64,000 nucleotides of DNA from Branchiostoma floridae (lineage: Eukaryota > Chordata > Leptocardii > Amphioxiformes > Branchiostomatidae). Location: assembly GCF_000003815.2 (NCBI RefSeq), contig NW_023365730.1, forward strand, positions 223,147-287,146. Direction: 5' to 3'. The translations under genes and the position numbers were made by a program. Of this stretch, positions 42,541 through 56,035 are shown one piece after another. Below the pieces are notes generated by a model. It saw only the letters and a program-made list of their open reading frames with translations. It ran no database searches and was not told where the DNA came from. Position 1 is the first letter of the stretch. Each line of letters opens with the position of its first letter.

Positions 42541-45262
42541 TTCAAAGTTCCATCTTCTCGCTGCTAAATTTAGTAGCAAAGTTTCGGCGGACAGGATGCT
42601 CAAGACGAGTTCTTAACTTGAAAGTTCATCTGTGTTAGAAAAAAGGCATTCTGGATTAAGTTCAGTTTTTCAATTTCCGACACAAAAATTTGACAAAGAC
42701 TTTGAACTAGTCCAACATTTCATTTGTAAAATGAAATGTTCTGAAAGATTGCTCACATTACTGAGGAATCCTTTATTCTACGGTGTACCTTGAATCTTTT
42801 TAAAACTATAGAGCACTTTTGCATATCCAAATTTTTGAGGTTTCAACAACATGTACAGCTGCAGTAAGTCGAATAGATCCATAATCTAAATCGTCTACTT
42901 TAACCCAGTGTGTCCTTCAGCAGCGGATTTGAAAAGGATGAAGACGTTATTTCCTCTTTGAACAGAGGCCTCAGAAGCCAGAATGAAAACATACAACATC
43001 AATCAAAAGGACATTTTGGATATAGACAGATTATCAGCGAGGGTCTCGGTAGTCTAACATTGCTTTGTCGCGTCCATGATCGTAAACCGTTTAGTGCTCA
43101 GTCAGCCCCCCGCAGTGCGACAAAAGGTAGAGACCCGCGTTGTTTCAGCTGTTTCAACTCTCCAGATCCCCTTTTGTCGCGCCCCGTGGGGTCTCTATTG
43201 GCTAATGCCCTTTTCTTGGAAGGCATGACAGAGAGTTGTAGGACGTATTGCTCTCCGAACATGAACTCATTATCAGAAACTTGAGCAAAATATATACCCA
43301 CTGGCCATAACTTATCTGTGACATAGAGATACAAAGCTACACAAACTTTAAGAATATATAAAAAATTCCATGCGCAATTGCGCAAAAGTTTTGTCTTATA
43401 ACAAAGCTTTAGCTCTATGCTAACTACAAAACAATGAATAGACACCATGCTGATACAAGGAAGGTATCAACATTTGGCTAATGCTTTTGAATTAAAAGAG
43501 CATAGTAGTAAGATCTCATCATCTTGAAAACCCAATTAAAAAACCTCTTGATCTAACACCTCCAAAGACGGAACCACTTACAACAGTGATGAGCTAAGGT
43601 TTCTTCGGTAGCATTGTTCAAACCTCTCTTTAGACGTTTAAAGCTGCCAATCATCAATTGGCCAGAAATCAAAAGAAGGTACTCTCGGTTGTAATAAGAC
43701 CACTAAAGTACAAGACAAAAAGGTACTTGACAACCGTGAATTAACCAAGTATGCATTACTACAAGGTAACACCCCTTTCAATGAAGTCTTGGAACACTTG
43801 CTTAATAAACAAGCTCTTTTGGATCGATTTTTTTCGAGATTTCAATTGTAAGATGCTAAGTCTGGGTACTTGACCTGGATTTCTTTACATCAATGTCCTA
43901 TGGCGTAACCGTGTGCCGTAACTGCATGGTATTACCAAATTAAAGGCTTTAGAAGGAGATTGACTTGGTCTGCCTTCTAATATCGTACCCTATACAAAGC
44001 AGATAACAATGTTAACCCCTGACAAGTTTCAATAATGTTAAAAGGATATAGAATACTCATGAAAACACACGCAAAGTTGTGAAGCAAAATTTACAAAGTC
44101 ATCGTTAACAACGATCATCTGGCTTGGCCGATAATATGTTTACCTTTGTCAATAAGGTTGTGTTTTCACGAAATTTCAGTTATTCCAGAGTGGAATGGTT
44201 GTAGCGTGGGTCTGTATGTAGGTCAACAGCATAACTCGAGAAACGTTTCGTGGATCTTCATGTTACGAGCATTTGGTATCTTAATATTGTTAATTGGTGA
44301 ATTAGCCATAAACTCATACGTACATCTTGCATGAGGCTTTGTTTAAGATAAAAGTGGTATTGGTAGAAAGACGAACGACACTTTTATCGCCCATGACGCC
44401 ATCTCCTGCATGTTTGAGTGGCATTTTCACCCTGTTGTAAAGATAAGAAAATCGCGACTAGCTGACGCAATAAATCACTCTACCATTAACGCCCAACAGC
44501 CTCAAGTTACACAGACGTGCCTTGGATGGCGATCTTTTACGACAAAATCTCCCAGAACGTTTCTTGTAATACTTTCATTGGTAGATCTTGGAGGATCTTT
44601 GCAAAGCTGAACTTTTAACCCGCGTATATGGCTACATGAATGATGAAAACCCTGTTTCTGTTTCCATCAAGATGTACCAACACTCCGAAGCACCCAGTAG
44701 GCAGAATGGATGATGCTCTTTCAGAGGTATCTGATGGCAGCTTCCATACGACCATAGAAGCATGTGTACCATCACACTTCAGCAACTGTGTCAGGGGAAG
44801 AACCATGGACTTTTTAGCACATGTGGATGCTTCATGAAACTTTATCTAGTCCTAGCTCTATCAAGGGTACTATACATCATTTATTGTTGCTACGCTTACT
44901 TTGAGTCCATGCAAAGGAGGAGAGTCTGAGATTGGGTTAGTTTTATTGCCGGCTACGACTGAAAGCATTCATGTATTCTTGAGGACAATGACGTTTCAAA
45001 ACGTTTTATCTTCTTCTTGTTTCAACGTCGTAACAGAAACAAAGTAGCGCTAGATTCAAGTAGTATACGGACCTAACTTACACGACAAGAGCCGTTTGTT
45101 AGAGTTATACAGTTTTGCAACTGAGTGTCGCAGGTAACGCTGAAGAGCTGTTTACAAGGGTAGCTTTATCACAGACGTTTTAAATGTTTGCATACTTTAT
45201 CAGTTTGTTATTAAAGACATCTAAAGTACCATTCGTTTGGTAGGAATTAACATCGACAATCG
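42541..45262. other. Intron sequence, no supported gene
   Basis: Includes one imperfect inverted repeat (about 43109-43133 against 43170-43193: GCGACAAAAGG / CCTTTTGTCGC). Several frames at 43100-44840 are open for 60-120 codons, but none shows a recognisable domain. An old decayed transposon is possible. Confidence 0.3.
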
Positions 45263-45475
45263 TAATTCCACCAGGTGCCATAATACTGCCACCTCAAAAA
45301 CGTTAGTATAGAGGTATTCCCAAGATTGTCTTCAACACCAAATGTTAAATATCCTAAATGTAATGCAATTCAGATATTTAGGGGTTGGGGACAATTTTGA
45401 GAAGGCTTCTATAACAACGGTTTTTTTTTTCGTTTTTTTTTTGACGTGGCGGTATAATGGCACCTGGTGGAATTA
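45263..45475. mobile_element. MITE with TAATTCCACCAGGTGCCAT termini
   Basis: The left end TAATTCCACCAGGTGCCATA and right end ATGGCACCTGGTGGAATTA are inverted for about 40 bp, extending into poly-A/poly-T stretches. The ~210-bp element has no coding. The target duplication is unclear. Confidence 0.8.
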
Positions 45476-45849
45476 TGCGAATGTATGTTAACGCCATATG
45501 TTATAATATACGAATTGCTGAATACGGATGAAAAACAGATATGTGAAAATAATTAACGGCTAAATTTGCCATTTCAACAGATCGGTAGCGTTGGTAACGC
45601 CTAACCTCGTTCAGCCATCCCGTAAATTGTATCAGTTACCACCCCTGCACATTCGATTTCATGAAAACTGCAGGTGAATTAACCTTTAACATTTAGTTTT
45701 ATTTCGCCCTGCTGAGATAGTTCATAAAGTGACAGACGAATGCGGACTCCCACCTGGCCGGTGAAGCTTCATGCTGACGTGTTAGTTATATATTACCTGG
45801 CTACACGGGATGGAAACAGTGGGAGAGATCTTATTTCAAGGATAGATAC

Positions 45850-46280
45850 TATTAGATAGATGGTATTTATTGGGAAATCGCAGTGTCAGAGTTCTTTCTG
45901 CACTGAATTTCATCCAATTTACAAATGTAACAAATTATCTAGATACAAAGATTTTTTAACCATTCATATACAATCTATAAGTAGCAATACATAGTACAAT
46001 ACATAGAGCAGAGTAGTGACATAGTCCATAGTAGCTACCTCGGGCATACATCTCACCGCTCGTAGATGCGGCCAGTGAGCGATGAAACCATAGTCTTTCA
46101 CCAAAGCTTTTCTAACACGTCGGCTGACATGTTAGTTATACATCACTTGGCTACACACGGATAGGAACAGCATGGAAGAAATCTTATCTCCAGGATAGTC
46201 TTTTACCAAAGCGTCTCTAACACGTCTAAAAACCCACAGATAGCTGTGGACACATTTGCAAAGGATTTTAAAGAGAAACA
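45850..46280 (-). pseudogene. LINE C-terminus and 3' UTR fragments, duplicated
   Basis: In minus sense LWVFRRVRDALVKDYPG (near 46200-46240) and a decayed second copy reading KSFGERLWFH resemble non-LTR RT ends. The following 3' UTR finishes CTGCGATTTCCCAATAAATA then a GATA-like tail near 45850. The text GTTAGTTATAYATYACYTGG occurs at 45782 and 46132, marking a partial duplication. Confidence 0.5.
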
Positions 46281-46379
46281 ACTTCTGAAGTGAAAGCACT
46301 TTGTAAAATATACATGATGCACTTTGTAAAATGTATGCATAGGCTGGCACTCTGTATCTACAGAGTCGCAATGATATGT

Positions 46380-47185
46380 TTACATAGGTTGCTAGTTATG
46401 TTGTGTAGCAGTGAATAGATATAGCTTCAGATTTAGAAAGTATACGAGTTTATCTAACAAAGTATGACCATATTATAGAATACAGAGAGAGACTTACTTA
46501 CACAGTAAGAAATAAACACAAAGATCTTGAATAAGATTTTAGAAATTCGTCCCCATACCTCTCACATGCAATGAATGTTCGGAATATAGCATATGGACAA
46601 AAACCTGAAGAATTGTTAAGCAAGCTATCTTGTTTTAGACTCGTTGTCCAATTGGCCAATAGCTTAGAACTTCACCGACGTCACCTATAAATCTGTTTCA
46701 CTCAATTCAAGTAGATACACCTAAAACCAAACAGATTCCGTTTTAAAGTTTGGTCGCTTCGTGTAAAGTTTGTCGTTTTTCCTCTCAAACTAAACCCCGG
46801 AGACAAACGATGTAGCAATTAAAATTACCCGATGGATTATCCTTGTCAGAACCCACGCTTTTCAGTGATCATTTCACCTAGAAATGACGCATTTCGCTTC
46901 TATTTCAGTGCTGAGTGTGCTTGTCACATGATAATAATGACTGGCATGGTGCTGCGAATGTTATCCCCCTAGAACAATCGCTCTTTACGCCTTTCATGTG
47001 GTATTTGTAAAAGTTATATGCTGTGATGCTTGAAACAAAACTGATTGCTATGTCTAATTTTAACATTGAGCTTATAGCAAAACTAGATTAAATGCATACT
47101 TGTCGCATTAAAACATTTCTTACAATTTTTAAACCATTTTGAAAGATAGACGAATTTCCCTTCTACTTTATGCCGTATGCACTGT
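46380..47185. other. Intron sequence, nothing recognised
   Basis: I saw no gene or matched repeat. Confidence 0.3.
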
Positions 47186-47189
47186 AATG

Positions 47190-47470
47190 AGGACAATATC
47201 CAGAAAGCAAGACTACGATGGCTGGGGCACGTCGAGACAGAAACTCCCTAGAGCAGTGCCGAGCCGGTGTCCAGCTGGAAGGAGAAAAAGGGGAGGACAA
47301 GCCATGTGATGGAGAAGAACAGAAGAACGAGAATTGGCGGAGATGGGATGCACCTGGGGGGGGGGGGGTGCAGCGAGCAGCAGCAGGCGGGAGAAGTTGA
47401 AGGACAATGACGGCCCGCCTCAGTGGAGACTGACATGCGGCAAGGATGATGATGATGAATGGCATCATGA
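47190..47470 (+). pseudogene. Degenerate endonuclease-RT C-terminus
   Basis: Conceptual plus-strand reading gives KARLRWLGHVE, then after shifts a basic RGRP-like tract and an AAAGG-rich end, resembling the RLRWLGHV...GRP block of RTE/I-type LINE C-termini. It contains stops and a poly-G run (47357-47368). Tentative. Confidence 0.4.
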
Positions 47471-47754
47471 CACTTCATTGCTGGCGATTGAATCAATTGG
47501 ACAGTATATGGGCAGTATAGTGGGTATGTGGATCAGCAGCAATTAGCAATTGGCCTTTAGGTATGAAGGCAGTCCCAGCCACACATAACGTACCACAGGT
47601 GTCTACATGGGCTTTTGATGTGTTACGGGCCAATTATATCAGTTTGACAGTAGTGACAAGGTTCCCTATAAGTAGATGGTATTTAGTGTATTGTAGGTGG
47701 TCCCAACAACGGACGAGTGGCACAGATTTCTCCGCGGTTTTTTTAAAGGCATGC

Positions 47755-48060
47755 TTACCTCCATGAAAAATGTAAGTATAGTTTATGGTGTGACTGTCTG
47801 TGTGTCTGTCTGTCTGTGTTTCCGGATATTTGTGGTCAGCATAACTCAATAACCTCTTCATGGATTGCCATGATATTTAGTCTGTGGGTAGGTGTTGGAA
47901 AGACAAGGGTCAAGGTTGATTTTGGGCCCCCTGGTGTGTAACGTTGGTACTGCAGCAGAACGTCGATTTTTTAAAAAAATCTTTTGACCTGGACAACAAA
48001 TGGACAGCTACTGTCTTGGTTTTCTGGTAGTAGATAGCTTGTGATGTTTAGGACATGCAG
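47755..48060 (+). repeat. Dispersed repeat with TG/CTGT tract (intact paralogue of the 8714 gap region)
   Basis: TTACCTCCATGAAAAATGTA, a TGTCTGTGTGTCTGTC tract, TTTGTGGTCAGCATAACT, GATTTTGGGCCCCCT and GTTGGTACTGCAGCAGAAC match, in order, the copy at 8695-9020. Confidence 0.85.
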
Positions 48061-48527
48061 CATGGGGATCAAATTTACAGTACTAAATTGTACTTGGATA
48101 TTTCCCTGGCTTATCCGATGATAATTTAATGAGATTAGTTAAGCGACGTTGACCAATCAGAAGTCCGCATTTCATATATGATATGACGTCGTAATATATA
48201 GAAATTCATTCAACAATGGTGTTTAACTCATTAAACACCAGTAGTATTTAATCATCCCTTTCCGGGTCCAATAATCATGGATCTTATAAGCAAGGACATA
48301 ATATTTATCGTCTATTTTAAAAGTTTTGAGTTACCCGCGTAAAAGCTCTGACTGAGTACTGAAATTCGGAATGCAAGAATGACATGGCTTAACACATGGA
48401 TATACATTCGCAGTGATATCCTTGCATAAGTAAGGTCCACGCGATGTTCTGTTTCTTATATCAGTTTGTTCCGTCGTTTAGATGTGCTATGGTTTATCCA
48501 ACGATAATCGATTACTTTGCTCTATGT
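48061..48527. other. Intron sequence, nothing recognised
   Basis: A small hairpin TGGTGTTTAA / TTAAACACCA occurs near 48218-48241. Nothing else was seen. Confidence 0.35.
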
Positions 48528-48627
48528 NNNNNNNNNNNNNNNNNNNNNNNNNNNNNNNNNNNNNNNNNNNNNNNNNNNNNNNNNNNNNNNNNNNNNNNNN
48601 NNNNNNNNNNNNNNNNNNNNNNNNNNN
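48528..48627. other. Assembly gap (100 N)
   Basis: Exactly 100 Ns. The flanks give no hint of its content, and the true size is unknown. It lies in the inferred insulin-like intron, so gene contiguity depends on the scaffold join being correct. Confidence 0.98.
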
Positions 48628-48839
48628 TGAATCAGTCTGATAAAGATCTAACAAAATGAAGCTTGGTTTGGTTCGATAAAAAATCCGATACGGCCCAAAA
48701 TTCTGACCAGCTTTAAGAGACTCTTGAAGTATTAGAAATGACTAAAACGAACGGTCATGGAAAGCTGAGCATTCGCTCTACTAATGTTCTGTACCATGTA
48801 CACGTATATAGTGATATATGTTGATAGAATTATTAGGAC

Positions 48840-48965
48840 TCAGTTTAATCTGTAGCTCTGTTATATATTGCCCGACCCTTACCTCCCCCATGACCCCAAT
48901 AAAAGTGACCTGCAGGCTAATTCGAAGTTCTCATGAATAAATAAAGGTTCAAACAAACAAATAGC
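48840..48965 (+). mobile_element. LINE 3' UTR with CAAA tail
   Basis: The plus strand ends CATGAATAAATAAAGGTTCA then AACAAACAAATA, with a gene-end style CCCCAATAAAAGTGACC upstream. This is the usual ending of CR1/L2-type 3' UTRs. No coding remains. Confidence 0.5.
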
Positions 48966-51042
48966 ATTATCTGAATACAATTTGTTGCTAATTTATAGGT
49001 TGGCGACTGTTGGTAGAAGTCTCTCTGAATCAAAGCTTAAGTGTTTAATTTCTCAAACGATATTTTTGACTGTCCAACTTCACACTTTTTAATGAATGAG
49101 CAATCCACATGTTGGGGTAAATTTCAAGTAAGTCCGACTTTATGTTGAAAATCTCTCTGTCAATCAGTCTATACAGACCATTACACTTGTCTGGGCAGAA
49201 AGAACCTAAGCGACAGAGATGTCTACAACACAAAATTGTACAAATTAAATACAATATGTTGAAAATAACAGTTCAATTATGGTTCACACTTTTTATTTGC
49301 CAATCTCTGTCATAAAGAATTTATAGCCTCTGCCAGACTCGCTTCTGGCCGAATGAGGGGACTTAGGCCGAGTTAGGAATAAAAGCCTAGTTAAAGGTAA
49401 TTTGCCTAAGGGTGTTGACCGGCCAAACTGTACTCCTCGGCCATCTGGTTCCTTATGCGTGTTTTCTGTCTTTTTTGGCCAATTTCTACTATATTTTTTC
49501 AGCGGCCTGTGGAGCCTGGTAGAGGCTATAGAATCTTTAGAAGTGTATGAGAAGTTGTCACAATAACCCTGTATGTTCTATACGTTGTAGACAAGACTTT
49601 CAACCGTACGTTCGATTGATTTTTTTTTTCAGTGTGCCTTACCTGTTTTGTCTTCTGCTTTGAAATATTTACACCTATATATACATATGGAAGCATATGA
49701 TATGCGCATCTACCTGACAGTACCGTTTGTGAATTTCAAATTTGGCCAAGTTTTTGGCTGAGCTTTTGGCCGACCTTTTTGTCAAGGTCTAGTGCACGGC
49801 ATGGCTGTACTGGGTAACATTACAGACCTCTCCAAGGTACGGAGTAAGTGCGCTGAAGCACGTCTGTGCAGGTCTGTGTATAATGGTAGCGGCGATTTCA
49901 AAACCCTGAAGTGTAGTTATTGTAGAGAAATGGGCGACCAGGTTCCCCATCCGTGTTGTAACTATGCACACTGTGTGGCGAAGTGTTCCATAACAGGAGA
50001 GCAGAGAGATTGGCGAACTAATTTGGGTAGCATGAACACATCATGACCAGTGCAGGTGAAATAATAAGATAGAAGAATTTTATTTGCAAGTTCGTGCCCA
50101 AGAGCTAGCTGCAAGGACATGGTATAAACATAGTATATGTACAAGTGACAATGGACAGTTATGAACAATATTCTACTCCAATACTAGTGTTGGCTATATC
50201 TATACAGGTAGCAGAGGGAGACGAAAAGCCCCACCTTTTCTAAAATGTGTGGGTTCTGCGATTTCAAGAGAAAAGTGGTTTTCTGTTCGTCTGTCAATTC
50301 GGGGAAAGTTGGGATAAGTCTTTGTGGCTTCTCTAAACAGAGTGATAACGTAGATATGCTAATGGTCTGTGTGAGTGTATACAAGGTCAAGGGCTAGTTT
50401 CTGTAAGTATTAGATTAGAACCTGCGTTTTTACCATTACGGCAATAGTAGAGCCTACAAAGTTAATGATAACGTGAGAAGAGATTGGCGAACTTGTTTGG
50501 GTAGCATGTACACTTGCCTCATATTACCATTACCAGAGTACAGGTGAAATAAAAAATGTACATGCTATTGTTTTGTGTGTACGTGAGTCTGTCTACAGTA
50601 CAAGGGCTATTTTCTGTGGATATTAAAGTATAGTCTGTGCTTTACCCTTCAGGCAATAGTAGAGCCAACGGCAATATCTGATATGTACAAATCTCCGTAG
50701 GCATTTTGAGGACAATTAATCATGAAAAATCATCTGATACTGACATATAGACGGTATTCCAACTTTGATTATCCAGTCCTTATAATGCGGCCGTTTCTAG
50801 TTGCGACTTTACGCACTTCGACTCAAAGAGTTGTTGAATTACGACTAAAAATTATTAGCATAAAGCACCAGATACTGATGTAAGGAGTATTACACTAAGT
50901 TTGCTTGTCTCAGGCAGATGTTTTTCATAACCGTTATAATCATCCAGAGTTGTTCTTTTATTAATGGTTTGTGGTTTCTCATAGGGTCATAAAGAATTGT
51001 TCCCTTTGACATCGAAACATTTTGATAAACTCCTCGAAAAGC
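48966..51042. other. Intron sequence, no supported gene
   Basis: One diverged local repeat: GAGAGATTGGCGAACTAATT... at 50005 recurs as GAAGAGATTGGCGAACTTGT at 50477, with shared context (ACAGGTGAAATAA, GTGTGAGT/ACGTGAGTCTGT), so a ~470-bp duplication is likely. No coding was recognised. Confidence 0.4.
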
Positions 51043-51540
51043 TCCTCATAGAAGTGAGTTTTAAACTTTAACTTTTCATATCCCTACAAACGCTATTCAC
51101 GTGTGCATAATTACATCAAAAAAGTTCCTTATGGAAGTGAGTTTTCAACTTTAACTTATCATATTCCCTACATACGCCATTCACGTATGCATAATATATA
51201 AAAAATTCCCTTATAGAATTGAGTTTTAAATTTTAACTTATCACATCATATCACATACATACGACATCCACGTGTGCATAATACATCAAAAAAGTTCCTG
51301 ATAGAAGTGAGTTTTAAACTTTAACTTATCCTATCATATTTCCTTCATACGCCATTCACGCCTGCATAATATATCAAAAAGTGCATTATAGAAGTGAGTT
51401 TTAAACTTTAACTTATCATATCCCCTTCATACGCAATTCACGCCTGCATAATACATCAAAAAGTTCCTTATAGAAGTGAGTTTTCAACTTTAACTTATCA
51501 CATCATATTCCCTACGCCATTCGCTTGTACATAATACATT
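51043..51540. repeat. Tandem repeat, 82-88-bp period, about six units
   Basis: GAAGTGAGTTTTAAACTTTA (with variants) starts units at about 51051, 51134, 51216, 51304, 51391 and 51473. Units also share CATACGCCATTCACG and TGCATAATACATCAAAAA. Confidence 0.93.
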
Positions 51541-52254
51541 CATACAATTTCTTTGGCAGGAGTCTCCAGACCAGAGCCGACATTCGAACGGCCCTTGGCA
51601 ATAGTGTCAGTCAATTACCAGCGGGAAACCATGACTCATGTATAACGTCTACTGAGGCTAAGGAAAAAATGTAGTGTTTCCAGTTTCAGTACAGAAAAGA
51701 TGGGGTCGGTAGGTAGGGGCTATATTATTTTTTCTTGTAATCTTTATTTTGGTCTAGCCAAATCCCTAGTGTACATATTATTATAATACTAGAGTTGAAC
51801 AAAGTCTGGCCAAAAGTCTAGTGATATATATAACACTCGAATTGGACAAAGTAAACTGAAATACACGAGGACACATGTTTTTTTCATGTCAAACTTTTTT
51901 GCATCTTTCCTTAGATAGAACAAGCAGTGTTTTACTTTAATAGGAAGCAGGTTGAATAAAAATAATAACTGGAAGTGAAAGTGTGACTCTACTGTCCAAC
52001 AAGAAAGTCTAGGGTAGGCAGGTTTTTCTATAGAAGGTAGGGAAACAGGAAACACAACATTTTTCCTAGGCCTGGCTATGAGTCAGCATCCAACCAACGA
52101 AAACTAGTTTCCATCCAAATGGAATCTAAATCTTCAGCATCTGTTCATCAGATTGCCAGATTCCACGGGGAGTCCGGGTATTGAAGGTACTACTTTATTC
52201 AGAGGGTTCACAGATCGGGTCGGTGGCGCTTATCAGATTTAGGCACCATCCCGG

Positions 52255-52358
52255 GAGAAATGTACTCTTTCAGTTCTGTCAGAAGTCCAACCATATGTAA
52301 TGGTACAAATGCTTTTTCTCTCTCTCTTTCTCTCTCTCTCTTTCACTCTCTGTCTCTC

Positions 52359-52389
<31 letters not shown>

Positions 52390-54440
52390 TTCTCTCTTTC
52401 CCTCACTCTCTCTCTCTCACTCACTCACTCTCTCTCACTCTCACTACTGTCAGCAGTCCAACTATATGAAATGGTACAAATGCTCTCTGTTTTTAATATT
52501 GCATATCACAAGAAACGGTGCACATGAAAAAAAGAACCATGTCAGCAAATTATTCACTCTCAGTTCTGTCAGGAGTCCCACCATATGTAGTAGTACAAAT
52601 GTTCTCTCTGTTTTCAATTTTTCATATCAAAAGAAATGCAGCACATGAAAAAAGGAACCATGTCAGCAAAATGCACACTCTGAGTTCTGTCAGGAGTTCT
52701 CTCTGTTTTCAATATTTCATATCAAAAGAAATGCAGCACGTCAAAGAAAACTATACACAATACGTGTAATCCACGTCAGTCAAGTGTAGCACACTCTCAG
52801 TTCTGTCAGAAGTGGTACCATACGTGATTGCACAAATGATTTCTCTCTTCAACATTTCATATCAAAAGAAACGGAGCACGTGAAACAAAATAATTCTATA
52901 GAAAACTATGTACGATACGTGTAACCAACGTCAGTCTATTGTACACTCTAAGTTCTGTCAGAAGTGCCACCATGTGAAGTGATTAAAATGCTCTCTCTTT
53001 TCAACATTTTATATTAAAATAAACGGCGAAGGTGAAAGAAAACTATGCACAATACGCGTAACCCACGTCAGTCTTTCCCAATCAACATTTATAACAAAAT
53101 AAATGCAGCACGCCAAGTGCTCTTCCAATTACAAGTGTCAATTACAAATGCACTCTCTTCTCAAAATTTCACATCAAAAGAAACGGAGCACGTGAAACAA
53201 AGGGATTTTACAGAAAACTATGTACAGTACGTGTAACTTATGTAAGCCTAATGCCCACTCTTAGTTCTGTAAGAAGTGGCAACATATGTAATTGTACAAA
53301 TGCTCTCTCGTCAACATTTCACATCAAAAGAAACGGAGCACGTGAAACAAAGGGGATTCTATAGAAAACTATGTACGATACGTGTAACCAACGTCAGTCT
53401 ATTGTACACTCTAAGTTCTGTTAGAAGTACCACCATGTGTAGTGGTTAAAATGCTCTCTCTTTTCAACATTTTATATTAAAAGAAACGGCGAAGGTGAAA
53501 GAAAATTATGCACAATACGCGTAACCCACGTCAGTCTAATATAGTCTCTCATGTCTGTGAGATATGCAGTGCTACAAATGCTTTCCCAATCAACATTTAT
53601 AACAAAAGAAATGCAGCACGTCAAATGCTCTTCCAATTACAAGTGCCAATTACAAATGCTCTCTTCTCAACATTTCACATCAAAAGAAACGGAGCACGTG
53701 AAAAAAAGGATTATATAGAGAAGTATGTGCAATACGTGTGACTTATGTAAGCCTAATGTACACTCTTATTTCTGGAAGAAGTGACAACATTATGTAATGG
53801 TACACATTATCTCTCTTCAACATTTCATATCAAAAGAAACGGAGCACGTGAAACAAAGGGGCTTCTATAGAAAATTATGTAGAATACGTGTGGCTTATGT
53901 AAGCCCAATGTCCACTATTAGTTCTGTAAGAAGTGACACCATATGTAATGGTTCAAATGATCTCTCTTGAACATTTCATATCAAAAGAAAGGGGGCACGT
54001 GAAACAAAGGGGTTCTATAGAAAACTATGTACAATACGTGTGACTTATGTAAGCCTAATGTCCACTATTAGTCCTGTAAGAAGAGACACCATATGTAATG
54101 GTTCAAATGATCTCTCTTGAACATTTCATATCAAAAGAAAGGGGGCACGTGAAACAAAGGGGTTCTATAGAAAACTATGTACAATACGTGTGACTTATGT
54201 AAGCCTAATGTTCTGTAAGAAGTAGGAACATTATGTAATGGTACAAATGATCTCTCTTCAACATTTCATGCCAAGTGGGACAGAGTACGGCCAATCAATG
54301 ATTGTAGAAGGAAACCTATTACCATGTATAGATTATGTGCAGTACGTGTGACCCATGTCAGCTAGCCTAAAGACACTCTCAGTTTTGTTATTTATTAATT
54401 GGGATAAATGCTCTCTCGCATCAGCAGTTAATATCAAAGG
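52255..54440. repeat. Satellite array, ~115-150-bp monomers with higher-order structure
   Basis: Around fifteen diverged monomers share CTCTNAGTTCTGTNAGAAGT, ACATTTCATATCAAAAGAAA, CGGAGCACGTGAAACAAAG and CTATGTACAATACGTGT. Monomer starts include 52263, 52437, 52554, 52676, 52790, 52942, 53254, 53406, 53759, 53911 and 54061. The units at 53911-54060 and 54061-54210 differ at only a few bases. 52790-53253 and 53254-53758 form a two-copy higher-order repeat. The short open frames inside it are products of the repeat. Confidence 0.93.
52309..52445. repeat. (TC)n-rich microsatellite
   Basis: TC/TTTC/CACT low-complexity tract inserted or expanded within the first satellite monomer. Confidence 0.95.
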
Positions 54441-54920
54441 GGACGGAGCACGACCAATTAAAGATTGTAGAAGGAGTCCGATTGTAATGTATAGATGATG
54501 TACAATACGTATGACATATGTCAGACTTCATCTACAATAGCACGGCCAATTAAAGTTTGTAGTAGGGGTTGTAGTAGCCCTATTAAAATGAAAATATTGT
54601 ATACGTGTACTCGTAAGCCATGTCAGCCTGACATCTACAAATCTACAAGGAATATATTATCTTTCCATTGCTTATGCAACATTAAAGGTAAATTTTCTAT
54701 GATATACACGGACTGAAGTAAAGTGTTGATAAGCTTTCCCAACTCTTCGTTTGTGCGAACATTACCCGGAGTGTCACTGTATCATAAGTACATCTGATTC
54801 AGTATATTTCTGTCACCACATCTACTTCACACCTTCATCCTCTCCACCATTAGACAAGTCACCGAAAATTCCCACACAAATCTTTAGAAAGGACATAAAG
54901 TGTTGGTAGAAACCTTCCCT

Positions 54921-55425
54921 ACAGCCACACTCGACTGTCGGTGTGATAGCATCTTCACTAAGAGACAGGTTCCAAATACTAGTACCAGTAGACAACCTCA
55001 GGGCAGATATTGGCATGATTCCACTTAAAACATTTCCTCAAAAAGGTTACGTGAGATTGTTGTCCCCTACATTACTTACAAAACTCTAAACTACAGCCCC
55101 ACTCGGTTGTCGATGTGATACCATCTTCACTGAGAGACGGATTCCAAATACTAGTACCAGAAGACAACCTCAGGCCAAATATTTCCACGATTCCACTTCA
55201 GACCTATCCACAGAAGGTTACGTGAGATTATTGTCCCTTCACATTACTTATAAAACTCTAAACTACACTCGGTTGTCGGTGTGATACTATCTTCACTAAG
55301 AGAGATATTCCAAATACTAGTACCAGAAGACAACCTTAGGCAGATATTTCCACGATTCCACTTCAGACCCCTCTGCAGAAGGTTACCTTAGATTATTGTC
55401 CCCTACATAACTTATAAAACTCTTT
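54921..55425. repeat. Tandem repeat, ~172-bp period, three units
   Basis: Units share CACTCGNNTGTCGGTGTGAT, CCAAATACTAGTACCAG and CACGATTCCACTTCAGACC, starting near 54921, 55094 and 55262. It is unrelated to the neighbouring arrays. Confidence 0.92.
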
Positions 55426-55545
55426 GGATGTTGAATTTGGTTGACAGCAAGATGAGATCCATATCTGAGCCACGCCGAAGTCGCCGTAGATGTTAAAGTA
55501 CTTCGTGTAAAGTACGCAGAACAAGCAAGGATTTAATGACTAAAG

Positions 55546-55777
55546 GTGGTATCTCACTGCACTTCGGGCACCGGTGCGGCACTGCGGGGTTCGTTTGCTG
55601 TTTTATTTGTCATTTTCACCAATGTTTTATAATGCTTAATACGTAAAAGTATGACTTACAAGACAACAAAATACACAAAACATGAGAAAATTCGTTCTTC
55701 ATCTCTAAAATTCGTTGATTCATCTACAAACCCCGTAGTGCCGCACCGGTGCCCCAACTGCAGTGAGATACCGCCTT
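55546..55777. mobile_element. MITE with GGTATCTCACTGC..GCACCGGTGCGGCACT termini
   Basis: The left end (AAGGTGGTATCTCACTGC, then GCACCGGTGCGGCACT) is the reverse complement of the right end over ~50 bp. The interior ACGTAAAAGTATGACTTACA and GACAACAAAATACACAAAA is shared with the MITEs at 58026 and (inverted) 58480. Confidence 0.88.
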
Positions 55778-56035
55778 AAGATGCGCTTGTAGATAGACAC
55801 ATCTTTTACGATTTACGTTGTGAAGCAAAAGTGCCTGAAAGGTAGTTAAATGCACTTTACAAACCGGGCCCTGTGGAGTATGACGTAGAAAGAAAGCTAT
55901 TTACAACCTTTACAACGCGAGCTACAAATTAGACTCACTCTTTAAGTACGTTGCTCCGAAACTATTGGAATGGGCTACATGGAGATTTTGGCTTGTGATT
56001 TCAAACGGAACCAAACGTTTGGCACTAGGGGTGGG

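Noticed and set aside
43600-44840. Possible decayed transposase on the minus strand
   Set aside because: Open stretches of 60-70 codons hint at old coding sequence, but no catalytic motif or terminal repeat could be identified.
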